Source: Dioscorea cayenensis subsp. rotundata (taxonomy: Eukaryota > Streptophyta > Magnoliopsida > Dioscoreales > Dioscoreaceae). From it: 64,000 nt of DNA. Under the pieces are notes generated by a model. The model saw only the letters and a program-made list of their open reading frames with translations, was not told where the DNA came from and ran no database searches. The stretch is from assembly GCF_009730915.1 (NCBI RefSeq), contig NC_052489.1, positions 26,343,916 to 26,407,915 on the forward strand, read 5' to 3'. Of this stretch, positions 38,558 to 50,218 are shown in pieces. The position numbers and the translations under genes were made by a program. How positions within the stretch are numbered: the first letter of the stretch is position 1; every line of letters begins with the position of its first letter.

Positions 38558-41500
38558 AATTAATAAGTATCGGATCTTGTTTAGCCACGTGGAATACAAG
38601 TGTGAAGCTAATCCACAAATATGTCATTTTTAACTATAAATGATCTATTATAATGTTATTATAATTTATGATCAAATGTGTTATTAAAACAACCACTAGT
38701 TAGTCCAATGAGTCGTTCAAATTAGTGCATTAGCAAAGTCCACTGTAGCATTTTTATAGCAGTATTGTTCATGCAATTTTCCGAGCCCAGATATTATCTA
38801 TTGGGTTCTAATGAATCTCTTTTGGAAGGTGGTATATCTCTACCCTCTAGAGTTATATGACAAAAGTTTTTTAAATCACCTATGATGCATTTTAAGAGAT
38901 TTTTAAGTTATCATAATTGGTGTAGTTTTTATACTTTCTTATTCTTTAATCACGCTTATTGCTTTTTAAAAAAAAAAAAGTGTAATTGATGAATTGAAAG
39001 GGCTAAAGTCATAATTAAATGTTTATAAACCATTAATTAGCTTAAATGGTCCTTTATCTTTTAAAATAATAAAATTTTATTTTTAATTGCTAAGAAAATT
39101 TAAGAAAAAATTAATAATAATAATTTTAATAAATAAAATTATCCGAGGTATTCATGCATTTCATTTATAATTTTTATAACTATATATCATTAAACCTTTT
39201 AAGAAAAAAAATTCATACAACAATGAGTTTTTTTTTTATTTATCACAATTACACATTTTTATTATTTAAAAAAATTATTTATTTTGAATTAATACAAATT
39301 TATTGTGTATGTTAAAAAATAAATTGGTCCAGACTTAGAACCATATATATAGTCTATTCGAATTTTATTATTTTATTGATAATAAGCTTCATCCTATTTT
39401 ATTATCTTATTTAAATTTTATTATTGTATCAAAACCGCTTGTAAGTTGTAACTTGTTGTTGTAAGAAAATAAATTAAGCACTGCCAACAATATTATAAAA
39501 GTAATAAATAAAAATATAAAATACTTTTTGCCAAAATTAATAAATTTAATATATATTATGATAAAATTAAATAATTATTTTTTTTGAAAAATGTGAATAA
39601 GCCATCCAGCACACATAATTAATTTATTATTATTATTATCTTTTAATTACACACCCAAAACAGTAAATAACAAATAAAATATAGAAAAGAACAAAACTTC
39701 ATCATGCATCACAAAAATGAAAAACTAACATTATTATTTAAGTCATGATAATTGAAACCGTCATTATCAGTTATCACAAAGCAGTGAAAATCACATACTA
39801 ATATTAATTATATATATATATATCAACAACCAATATCCTAGGATTCTTCTCCTACCAGCTCATGTACATGTAGGGTCATTGCTCACCTACATTTTGAAAT
39901 GTTCCCCATCTTGGCAGATTAATTTCTCTTTTCCAAGTTCATGCATGACCTTCATGCAACTCTTGCTCAGCTGTTACATTATTTTACTCCAATGGTACTT
40001 GGCTTCATTAGGTGAAACATTGTGGGCTTATGTGGATCACTTGGTTATGAGATTTGTAGTAATAAAATCATAAATTTCATTTGGAATAGAGGTTAGATTT
40101 AAAAAGGAAAAGATAACAATGGAATAGGAAACAGATGAGAAGAATATAGATAAGAAATAAAAATAGAGAGAAAAAATAAACGGGTAATTAATGCAGTGTA
40201 TGTGCATTTTTCTTTTTCTTTTTGGGTAAATTAATGGGAACAAAATACAAATTTCAACCATAATTGTAAAAGTAGTTTCAACACTTCACTCTCTTTGTGC
40301 GCTTGATCTTATTAGTTCATAAAAGAATTACTGTTATAATATTAATTGCTTTGTGCTTGGCTCCCTGTTTTTTGAAAAAAATATTAGGGTTGCAATATTG
40401 ATTCTCTATTTGTTACTATCAGGAGTTATATTGGAAAACAAATAAATTAATCAATTATTAACAAATGAAAGAGCTCCATAATGGGGGAGAGAGAAATAAA
40501 GAGACATGATTAATAGCATTGACACTGTGAGAAGAGAGTGAGGTTCCTTCTTTATAGTGTTATGATATATATTTGGGAATCAATTTTTGTGAGTATGCAG
40601 TAGAAATTGTCTCGTATAACAAAAAAAAGAAAGGAAAGAGAAGAAAAAGGCAAAATATCATATTTATTTATTTATTTATTTATTTTGTTATGTTCTGTTC
40701 TTGTTTAAAGTTTATTATGGTGGCTATAAAATTTATATAATATTTACTGAGTTTTCAATAATTAACATTAAAAAATGTTTTCTTGAGAAAGATTGTTAGA
40801 TATAACATTAAATTGAAGGAGAAGAATGATTATAGCACTATTAGGAATTTGTAGGGTTATGAATTTTAAATTTCACTTAGCAAGAATGATATAAAATAAA
40901 AGAGTAAAGTAAAGAAAAAACAAGACACCAGAATTAAAAGAGTAAAGTAAAAAAATAAAATAAAATTTATACATGTTCACCCATAAATGGGTTATGTCTC
41001 TCAATATCACTGTAATATTCAATATAATGAACAGTTTAAGAATATGAAATTACACATCACAAACTCTTGTTTGGTGTGTCATATGCTTGCTTTCAAAGAC
41101 ACTCAAAACATTGTAATAATTTTTCACTCAAAACTATATTTCTCACTCACTCGTTCTATGTCAGCTCACAAGAACTCTTATAAATTTTTTCACACACACT
41201 AATCATCTAAAGATCAACCCCCCTTTACAAAGGTAAGGTATTTTCATCAACCATGGCACAGTAGTCACTTTTAAGGGTTGTAAAGTCAAAATTAAGGCTA
41301 ATTATCATCCCTTGTGAGGGTTTAGTGGCCCAAAGACTGGGAAAGGAATCATAACTCCCATCTATCCAAACCCATGTTTGGTTACCCCTAACAAAGGACT
41401 GAATCTCAACAGTAAAGACATCCCCCCTTATTATTTTCATTATCGTCAAAATTGGGGGTAATGCTCAGATTGCATTGGAAATGGTCGTTTTTGCTCTTTT

Positions 41501-42413
41501 ATCATCATTCTTCATCACAACCTGTAGAACATCTCAAGACTCCTTCCTCCATTAAGCCGAGGCGGTCATCGAAGTACAGATCTGATAACAACAGAGAAAA
41601 GAGATATAGTAGAACTTCTTTATTTCAATTGCAAGTCAAAATTTGCGGCTTTTATCTCAATTTTTTTTAAAATATCTTCCTCCATAGCAAACCTCTCTAA
41701 TTTCTAAAAGGATTAAAGTGATAATATAATTCAGTGTGTTTACCTCTTCCATTTTTGATAATGTAATTTAATGTGTTTACCTCACTCATTTATAAAATAA
41801 TATTCGGATTACAATATAAATCAAATACTAATGTCATAAAAAAAAAACTTGCATTATTATGTTGCAGTGATTTGCTACACCAAATTAACAACTCTCTCTA
41901 ATACAATGATAAATTTTAAATAAAATAAATATATAATAAATCTACCTCAAGGAAAATTTAATATTATTTATTCAATGATTCCATAGTAAATATTGCTCTC
42001 TTTCTATGCTTTCTGAATTTTTTTTTAAAAAACCATTTTCTATTGTCAATATTGCTTTTATTTACTTGATTATGTTGACGGAACTATGGACTATAGTTGA
42101 ATTTTGATGATTTCATAAAAATATTATTATGAAAATCTTATATTTTATCCAAAAAAAATATGATAACATATATTAATTGATGTTTTTTCCGAAGAGTGAA
42201 CTTTGGAGTCAAATATTGCGGTACTGACATAGATTTCACCCACTGTTTCTGTACATTGTGCAAGGTGGAAATAGATCATAGATGCTTGTGAAACTAGTTT
42301 AAAAACTCACATGTATCAGTGTTAAAGATTTGCATCATATGGTGGGACACATGGTATCTTTAATTTTTTTTTTTTTAAATTTATCCAACCAATATTTCCT
42401 TCTCGATCGTGTC

Positions 42414-42595
42414 ATGCTATCTTATATAATATAATACTCAATTTCTCTATATTCCTAACAGAAAAGTAATCATATCATTAATTTTTGTATAAAAAATTAA
42501 AAATATGCTATCTTATATAATATAATACTCAATTTCTCTATATTCCTAACAGATAAGTCATAATATCATTAAGTTTTGTATAAAAAATTAAAAAT
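42414..42595. repeat. Two-copy tandem repeat, 91-bp unit
   Basis: The unit beginning ATGCTATCTTATATAATATA occurs at 42414 and again at 42505 with only a few differences, showing a recent local duplication in AT-rich DNA. Confidence 0.9.
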
Positions 42596-43254
42596 TTATT
42601 TTTTTTATTAAATATAATTAAAAATTTGAGATGTGTACGCACTTGTCACATTGTCAAATTTATAATAATTTATATTTCAAAAAAAACCTAATATATCCGT
42701 ACTATAATGTGCTAATTAAATAAATAATGCATTTTAATTTTGACTTAAACACAGAAACCAACTTGAGATTAATTTTATTCATACTCAATTAAATCTTATA
42801 TTCTTTTCACCAAGTCTTCCTTATATATATATATATATATATATATGCTCCCAACTACCATTACAAAAGATGGAAATTCCAGGATAAGGGAACACTAAAA
42901 CAGATAAGAACATATTACTCATTCTAATCTTCTCAAGTCTTCTCTCTCAATCCTAACATAACTAATCTATCGATGACTAGTTTTTAACAAATATTAAGAA
43001 ATTACCATGAAACTACACCCATGATGACTATATATGTGAAGTCAATAAAAGACTTAATTAGACATGCATATTGCATGCATGGTTTAACGGAGGTAATTAA
43101 TTTGGATGTTGTTTTTCTAGTTCATTCTAGCTAGGTCTATGACTTTATCATATTACAGCTAGGCTTTGTATAAGAAACAGCAAATGTGGGGACCAAAATT
43201 AGTCTTTGCCTTGCCTATCAAGTATGTGAATTGAAGTCTTCATCTCCCCACCTC

Positions 43255-43262
43255 TATATATA
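43255..43262 (+). promoter_or_regulatory. Probable TATA box of the second NAC gene
   Basis: TATATATA preceded by CTC and followed by a pyrimidine-rich stretch, about 105 bp upstream of the first start codon. A second TA run (43350-43365) directly abuts the ATG, so the leader is itself TA-rich. Confidence 0.4.
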
Positions 43263-43363
43263 TTATCTCCCTTGCACCATTGTCTGCTTTCTTATCTTCA
43301 TTGCTTCTTTTTGTTACAAAAGGATCTTCATTGCTTCTTGTTTTGGTGCATATATATATATAT

Positions 43364-44785
43364 ATGGCAGGATCAGTCACAAGGATCAGCAAGTGCAGTT
43401 CATGTAGCAGGAGTGGTTACATGGACATGCCCCCTGGTTTTAGATTCCATCCAACTGATGAAGAGATTGTAAACTATCTCAAAGAGAAGGTTCTCAATCC
43501 CAACTTCAAATCAATAGCCATTGGAGAGGTTGATTTGAACAAGTGTGAACCATGGGACCTTCCAAGTAACTACTTAATTAATCATCAATATTTAGTTTCT
43601 TCTTTCTTCGCCAACGACCTTCGGGTCTATTGGTACACGGGTCACCGATAGAGCTCTCACCGACCGGTGAGAGTTCGATTATCGGCTGATGGTACATTTC
43701 TGGGAGTTGTGAATAGTTGTTGTGTACGGGTGGTTCCAGCGCTCATGTGAGCGCGGTCCCATCCCCACTTGTTTCACCGAGGCTTGTGCACGTCCCTGGA
43801 TCTCTAGTGGGTTCGCCCCGCTCCTCTTTCCCAAAAAAATATTTAGCTCTGCTTCTTCTTCTTCTGTTAAAGTTCTTAAGTTGTATTTGCATACTTCTTC
43901 TTCTGTTAAAGTTCTTAAGTTGTATTTGTATGCATGTTTGGTATCTCAGGTAATGCTAAAACAGGACAGAAAGAGTGGTATTTGTTCTGCCAGAAGGATA
44001 GGAAGTATCCAACTGGGATTAGGACTAATAGAGCTACAGAGGCTGGCTTTTGGAAGGCCACTGGGAAAGATAGGGAGATATATACAGACAGAGGAGGCTT
44101 GTTGGTTGGCATGAAGAAGACTCTTGTTTTCTATAAGGGTAGGGCTCCTAAAGGGATGAAGACTAATTGGGTCATGCATGAGTTTAGGCTTGTTGCTCAA
44201 CCTTCATTGACAAAATCCATAAAGGCAAGTTTTGATTAACTAAGGACTCTTTTTTTTCCTTTCCTTTTCTTCATCTCATGTTCAGTTAATTTACACACTT
44301 TGTATGTCTTCTTGATGATTCTCTTTCATGTTTTTCAGGATGCATGGGTTGTTTGTAGGGTGTTCCAAAAGAAAGAAAGCATGAAGACTAAAAACTCAAT
44401 GATTGACTTGGTGGATGATGAACATCTTGATCAAAATGAGAGCTTAACCCTTAACAATAATAATCACTTGATCAATCCATCCACTAAGACTGTTTCAACC
44501 CAAATTACTGATACTGCAATGGTGAATCCTCATGACCACTACTACTTGAATGATCAAGAACAAGGAAAACTAATTGATGAACCAACCACAATGAAAATGC
44601 TGTGCAAGTTGGAGCAAATTTCTACATGCCAGTCTATGATCACTGCATCACATGATGCAGGAGTAGTGCTGAGTCCTGAGACTAACACCGAAATCTCGTC
44701 GATGAACCTAGAGAACAACTTCATCAGCAATTGGTTCTTCAACTATCCTTATTACCAAGATCTGGACAACTTCTTCAACTACTGA
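43364..44785 (+). CDS. NAC transcription factor, NAM/CUC/ORE1-like, with SINE in intron 1
   Basis: Exons 43364-43565, 43950-44224, 44339-44785; 307 aa. A downstream in-frame ATG at 43421 would give 288 aa and places [15 protein letters not shown] at the usual NAC start, so it may be the true start; the upstream extension has a CSSC pair. The NAC domain has [74 protein letters not shown] and [12 protein letters not shown]. These features fit the NAM/CUC/ORE1 side of the family, nuclear regulators of development or ageing. Intron 2 appears to use a GC donor: the frame requires AAG|GCAAGT, and using the next GT instead creates a stop shortly after the junction. Intron 1 carries a 242-bp SINE. 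I see no miR164 target site in exon 3. The C-terminus is Asn-rich and ends [11 protein letters not shown]. Confidence 0.9.
43596..43837 (+). mobile_element. tRNA-type SINE inserted in NAC intron 1
   Basis: A GC-richer 242-bp block inside an AT-rich intron, flanked by 9-bp direct repeats AATATTTAG (43587-43595 and 43838-43846) and ending in an A-run. A box B-like GAGTTCGATT (43671-43680) lies near the 5' end. The flanking repeats and the composition step make insertion clear; the family name is not known to me. Confidence 0.7.
43855..43932. repeat. 39-bp tandem duplication in NAC intron 1
   Basis: Two near-identical 39-bp copies (43855-43893 and 43894-43932), each with CTTCTTCTTCTGTTAAAG. The second copy ends 17 bp before the exon 2 acceptor, so the polypyrimidine and branch-point region is duplicated. 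Confidence 0.9.
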
Positions 44786-45929
44786 TTGGACTTAACCTGA
44801 AAGACTTCATTATATAAATTAATTTTTCATAAGTTATGTGAATCTTAGTTTTACAAGGAAGAACATAAATATATAGCTCTTTTTTTTTTTTTAAATTTCT
44901 TTGTAGTTAAGGAGTTGATCAGATTTGTATTATTGAACTAATAAATATCTTTGGATGTTGTTGTTATTTCATGGATACTTCATTGAGTATACCATCCTTC
45001 TTGTCCATTAATATTCTTTCAGACTAAATATTAAAGATTGCTCTTATACTGCACTTGATTAGATGAGGAAGGCATTGAGAAACATGCCTAGAGAATATGC
45101 TTCTAAAAAGCAAAGTGAGAAAACCAGGAAGCATTCCAAACTTGAAACACATGTTTTAATGGCTTGAACTCTGTTTCTTGTGAAATAGTCTTTGTCTCAC
45201 ACATTCATTACCATTTAAGTAGATTAAGTTTGGTATATATAGTAATAAATTAATAATTAAACAATAAATAAATGGTTAGTTCGGTTATAGAGAAGAGAAG
45301 CGAAAAAAGCAAGGGTTTTTGGGTTGAGAAGTTTATTTATATGTTGATGTTGTTTCAGTGTAATATTTTTGTGGTTAAGTTGAGCGGCCTAACTGCTAAG
45401 AAAAATAGGGGCATGCACAAACCTAGGCAGAGCAAGTGAGAGCGGAGCCCACACACATATGGGTGTTGTGATTACCCACACACAACCACTACTCATACTC
45501 TCAGAAATATACTATCATCTAAGATTCAAAATCTCACCACTTGTAAAAGATTCTATTAAAAACCCAACTATCAATAAACCACTTGATCTTTGGTAGTGTA
45601 AATTTGATTTAAAACAAGGGGAGCAAGAATAACCAATATCCTGAAAGCTCTCACATGTTATTTATCATATTTCTTTATCTTGAAGCTTCTTCCTAACACA
45701 TTGAATCCAATTTATATATATTGACAAATTTCCTCCAACTTTAGCATAATAATAGTTTTATTTTCCTTTTTTAAAAAGAAATACAAAGAAAATATATTTA
45801 AAAAGCATCATATTTGTGATAAGACAACATAGCATGCATTAATCATATTACTTTTTTGAGTAAAGAAATTTAACTATTAATTAAAGAAAAAAGGGAAAAA
45901 AAAAAATGAAAGGTAATTGGGTTGACGAT

Positions 45930-46407
45930 TAGGGGTATAAATGAGCCAAGCTACTCGTGAGCTACTGGAGATCGGCTCGGTCAATGCTCGAATTTGATTC
46001 GATTTTTCACGAGCCGAGCCGAGCTCGAGCTGCTCGTTTATGTTGACAAGCCGAGCTCGAGCCCAAAAATATTCAGCTCGTGAGGCTCGCAAGCCTAAAC
46101 GAGCTTTATATATAAAATATTAAATTATTTATATATAAATTACAAAAATACATAATTATATAAACTATATAAAATTACAAAAATACTTATGTATACAAGC
46201 TAATCGAGCTTAAATGAGCCGAGCTCGAGCTACTTGAGCTTTTCAGCCAGTCGAGCTCGAGTACAAAAAAAATAGCTCGAACGAGCTCGAGCCGAGCTCG
46301 AGCCTTCGAATACTATACTCGAGCCGATCTCGAGCCTTCGAATACTATACTCAAGCCGAGCTCGAGCCTGGTGATACTCGGCTCGGCTCGTCTCGTTTAC
46401 AGCCCTA
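45930..46407. mobile_element. hAT-type MITE rich in GAGCTCGAGCC words
   Basis: The left end reads TAGGGGTATAAATGAGCC and the right end, reverse-complemented, TAGGGCTGTAAACGAGAC, forming imperfect inverted termini. It is flanked by 8-bp direct repeats TTGACGAT (45922-45929) and TTGATGAT (46408-46415), one mismatch, which is the hAT target size. Both arms are packed with GAGCTCGAGCC subrepeats around an AT-rich core. It encodes no transposase, so it is non-autonomous. Confidence 0.85.
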
Positions 46408-47400
46408 TTGATGATAAAGTAGAATTCTAGGTCGTCCTTAACAATGTGAATAACAAAATATTAGATCATGTTCTATTCAAATATTTTTTTGTTATTGAAC
46501 CTTCATTTTTAAAGTTGGAAGGAAAATTAATTAAAATTACTCTAATAATAAATAATTAATAAGTCTAAATAATTAATATCCAATATTAAGAAGATTCTCC
46601 AAATGTCATGCGCATAAGAATAATCCCCCTCTCTCTCTTTCCTTTTTGACTTGGGTGAGCTTCATAAGTCAATAATACCATTCCAATATTTGCCTAGTTT
46701 TTGTACTTTTAAACATATGGGTAAATTTTGAGATGTTAGGTGCATCTGGGAGCAGGTGAGAGACCTATTTTCAATGAAGAAATTTTCCTATAATTCTCAA
46801 TATCATTGTCGTAGAGTGAGCAAAGATGAGCATTTCTTCCAAGCTTGCCACATGCATTAATTTCCTCACAATCAACGTCATAAAGAAATTTTCAAACCAA
46901 ATGTTATGACGTAATTATTTACAACTCATCTTGATTACCTTCTTAATTCACTTTGTAAAAAAAAGTAAAAAAAATAAAAATCTCACATTCATTATGAAGA
47001 AGGTTATCATTACACAATTAAAAACGGAGATAGAGTGGATGAGTATGATTTTAGTTTTTCTTCGTCTTCACATCTTTTGCCAACTCTCTCCAAATTAAAC
47101 CATACACCTCATGCATATATAATGTACCTATTATTTTTATATCTCTTCTTTATTTTATTTAGCATTGGTTTATCCATACAATAAAGAAAGAAAAAGAATA
47201 AAAATCATCGTACCCATCATATTCAGTATTCAAATGCCACCAAATCATAACTCTGGTCTTAATATATATATATATATATATATAAATAATAACAAGTCTT
47301 CTTCATGGGTAGACTTATTAAATCTGGGTCATCCCAACCAATGTGCATGCTTTTGCTGAAGTTTCTCAAAGCTTTAATTGAATATATATATTTATATAAC

Positions 47401-47580
47401 GAAAGTCATCTGGTTGGAGTGGTTAATGGCACTAAAAATAAGTCTTTTATGGTGCATAACACTTAGAGTGATAAGGATTCGAATTTTTATTAGAAAAATT
47501 AATTCACAGGTAATTAATATCGCCCTTTAATTATGTCACCATATAGGTCATATAGAGACATGTGTTTGTCGTCTTTTTTA
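47401..47580 (+). mobile_element. SINE-like element, box A and box B visible
   Basis: A box A-like TGGAGTGGTTAATGGCAC (about 47415-47432) is followed by a box B-like GGATTCGAATT (about 47475-47485), the spacing of a tRNA-derived SINE. The end lies near the T/A-rich 47575-47592, and TA-rich words on both sides make the target duplication ambiguous. Confidence 0.5.
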
Positions 47581-50126
47581 AATATATATATATCACCCTC
47601 TTTAATTATGTCACCATGCAACGTAAGCATGAATATTTAGTCATTACCTAAGCAAAACTTTATGTCAAGACTGAAGAGGATAGGCTAAGAGACTCAAAAA
47701 CCATATATATATATATATATATATATAAAGAAAATTATTCGGTCGTCTTTTGTCAATATTCATGGAATTCAAATCCATCTAAAAGAAAAACGTGCATGGT
47801 TTTTTCTAACTCATTTCTGAGAGAATAAATTAACATGAAAGTTGTTATAAATTAGATATATATATGTTCCTGAACCACAGATAAAGATCGTGTTGGATGG
47901 ATAGAGACATGCATGTTCCCTGAAGACTAATTAAGAGTCAACAATTGAGATGATGCCATGAATGATATATATATATATATATATATATGAGCACATGAGT
48001 TAAAAGTTATAACCAACTGAACTTTACCATTGACGACGACCTCATGCATAGACTATATATCTGGTCTTCCTACTAAGTTGCATGTATTTTCATTTAATAA
48101 AAAAAAAGAAAAAGGGAAGGCTGAGGAACGTAGATAGACTTCTAACTTATGGAGACAATTAAAATTAGACACAAGATATTTGATTAAGAAATGTTGTTAG
48201 TCTTATGTAGAATGGAGAAACAAACAAAAGGGGAGACTAGAAAAAAAAAAATTATTCAAGAGGATATATAATAAACAAATTTGAAAAATATGTCATTGGT
48301 TTTGAATTAAATGTGAATAAATCATAATTTTATTGAAATAAAAGAAGAAGTACATGGGTGGAGAAATCTCTCACAAGAGGTGGGGGAGAACAAGTAAACA
48401 ACAGTAATAGGAATAAAAAGTCACTGGGCTTCTCTCAACCTTAATTATAAAAATAAAATAAAATTTTATAGTCATAGTATTAGATGAAATATTTTTAAAA
48501 TTATTTTCATCAAAACTTTAAGATAAATAGATATAAAAAAACATTAACCATCTTGCTCATGCATCCAATCCAGATTAAATTTAGAAAGGTTTACATTGAG
48601 TTTTCATATGATTTTTTTTTATAAAGTTAGATAAACCATAAATTTGTTAAAGAGTAAAAATAATTATAACAATAACAGAAAAACATATATAAACACCAAT
48701 ACTTAAACACAGAGGAATATAGAAAATATGGTACAAATGACACTAGAGACAGAATATAGTTTTAGCAAAAATTACATTTTGTTATAATTTTTTTTTATCT
48801 ATTTTATATGATTTCTTTTTTATAAATATCATTATAATGATATATTACAAATAACTAACTAGTTTTTCTTTGGTGATCAATTTTTTTTATAAGTGCGACA
48901 ACCACATATAGTTAGGGGCATGCACACAGAAAATATTGAGCTTTTGTATGCATATGCACCCTCACCTCGTCGGTATAAAGATTGGATTACACTCATGCAC
49001 TACTGCGTCTAGTTTGTTGACTCTTTGACCCAATCATCACTCTTAGTCCACTCTCATCATTAGTCCGGGCAATGTTGGCCCGAGCCAGAAAATTGAGATT
49101 TTGGCCCAACTTTAGCCCAGATTCAACGTGCTCGTAAATTTTTTAGGCCGGCTAGACTGGCCCAAATTTTAAATATGAAGTGCAGGACTCAATCAATGGA
49201 CTTGACTCTTTGGATTAATTATTGGATATGGCTTGAATTGGTAGGTTAGATTGGGCTCGGATCGGCCCGTTGTTGTTTTTTTCCTTATTAACTTTACTTT
49301 AATAACCTTTGTCATGATTTAAAAATAAAATAATAATAATAATAATAATAACTAATAACTAATAATTTTATTAATTGATTATTATTTTTATTATATTTTT
49401 TTTACTTGAGAAAATATTGCATCCCAACTAAGTTATCACCTACTAGGTTATACAACTAGAATTGAAAAGAATTATAGTATATATATATACCATAATATGA
49501 GTACATCTCAACTAGGTTATCACCTACTCATTTGCCAATCATATACAATTTTTCTTCAATGATACATTAAATAAAATTAAAAAAAAAACTTAATTTCTTT
49601 ACTTCTTTTATTTTATTTTATTTTTCATTTTTTTTTTGTACTTTATGCATTTTTTTATACTTGCCAACTCTCAACCTTAAAAAGTATATTAGTACTACAA
49701 TTTGCCATGGTTGTTGCTTTGTCCACAAACTCTCAAACAAGACTCCAATAATTTTCTTCCTAAAATTTAATAATAAGTCTAATAACTCTCTTTTGTTTTG
49801 TTTTAAACCACATCTAGTGTTTGTCTCCTTTTGTACTCCCTTTTGCTATAATTTAAGTGGTTTATTCAAATTTTTTTTTAAAAACTGGTTAATGAGCCAG
49901 TTTGTTTAATCAGTTTAAAAATAAAAAAATAAAAATAAAAAAATAAAAAAAGTTAGTTTGGATCACTTAAAAAAATAATATTAAAATCCAATTTAAGATT
50001 TGTTTAGGTAATCTAGCCTTCAAATATTAAGTTTGGATTAAACGATGGGGGTGCCTACTGCCTAGTAGGGGTAAAGAAAGCAACACATTAATAAATAAAA
50101 ATAATAAATAAAAGAAACGTCTCCAT

Positions 50127-50187
50127 ATGAATAATGTAACCAGAAACAGGACATCAATGCCATGGTTTTCCAATGTCCTAGTAATAA

Positions 50188-50218
<31 letters not shown>

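Larger units (their letters stand above)
36652..43254. other. Intergenic region with a SINE and tandem repeat, no gene seen
   Basis: AT-rich DNA between the SABATH gene and the second NAC gene. It holds TA arrays near 37390-37420 and 37745-37762, a SINE at 38356-38557, TA/ATT runs, and a 91-bp tandem duplication at 42414-42595. A minus-strand open frame at 41225-41449 of 74 codons shows no recognisable family and sits in what may be MITE remnants. No supported gene. Confidence 0.55.
44786..50126. other. Intergenic region with MITE and SINE, no gene seen
   Basis: AT-rich. Contains the hAT-type MITE at 45930-46407, a SINE-like piece at 47401-47580, TA arrays at 47261-47283, 47704-47727 and 47967-47989, and a GCCC-rich decayed element around 49060-49275 (GGCCCGAGCC, GGGCTCGGATCGGCCCG). 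No coding frame stands out. Confidence 0.6.

Noticed and set aside
40354-40373. miR160-like word (TGCTTGGCTCCCTGT)
   Set aside because: It differs from the mature miRNA at the 5' side and 3' end, and no complementary arm is present within about 100 bp, so no precursor hairpin can form.
41225-41449. 74-codon minus-strand open frame with WVWIDGSYDSFPSLWATKP
   Set aside because: No family recognised. The DNA has MITE-like phrases such as GGTTACC and CCAAACATGGG, and boundaries could not be fixed.
44339-44785. Possible miR164 target in the CUC/ORE1-like NAC gene
   Set aside because: No stretch of exon 3 resembles the known target site.
49060-49275. GCCC/GGGC-rich stretch resembling a second MITE
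   Set aside because: Decayed; I could not find matching termini or a target duplication, so it is only mentioned in the region note.
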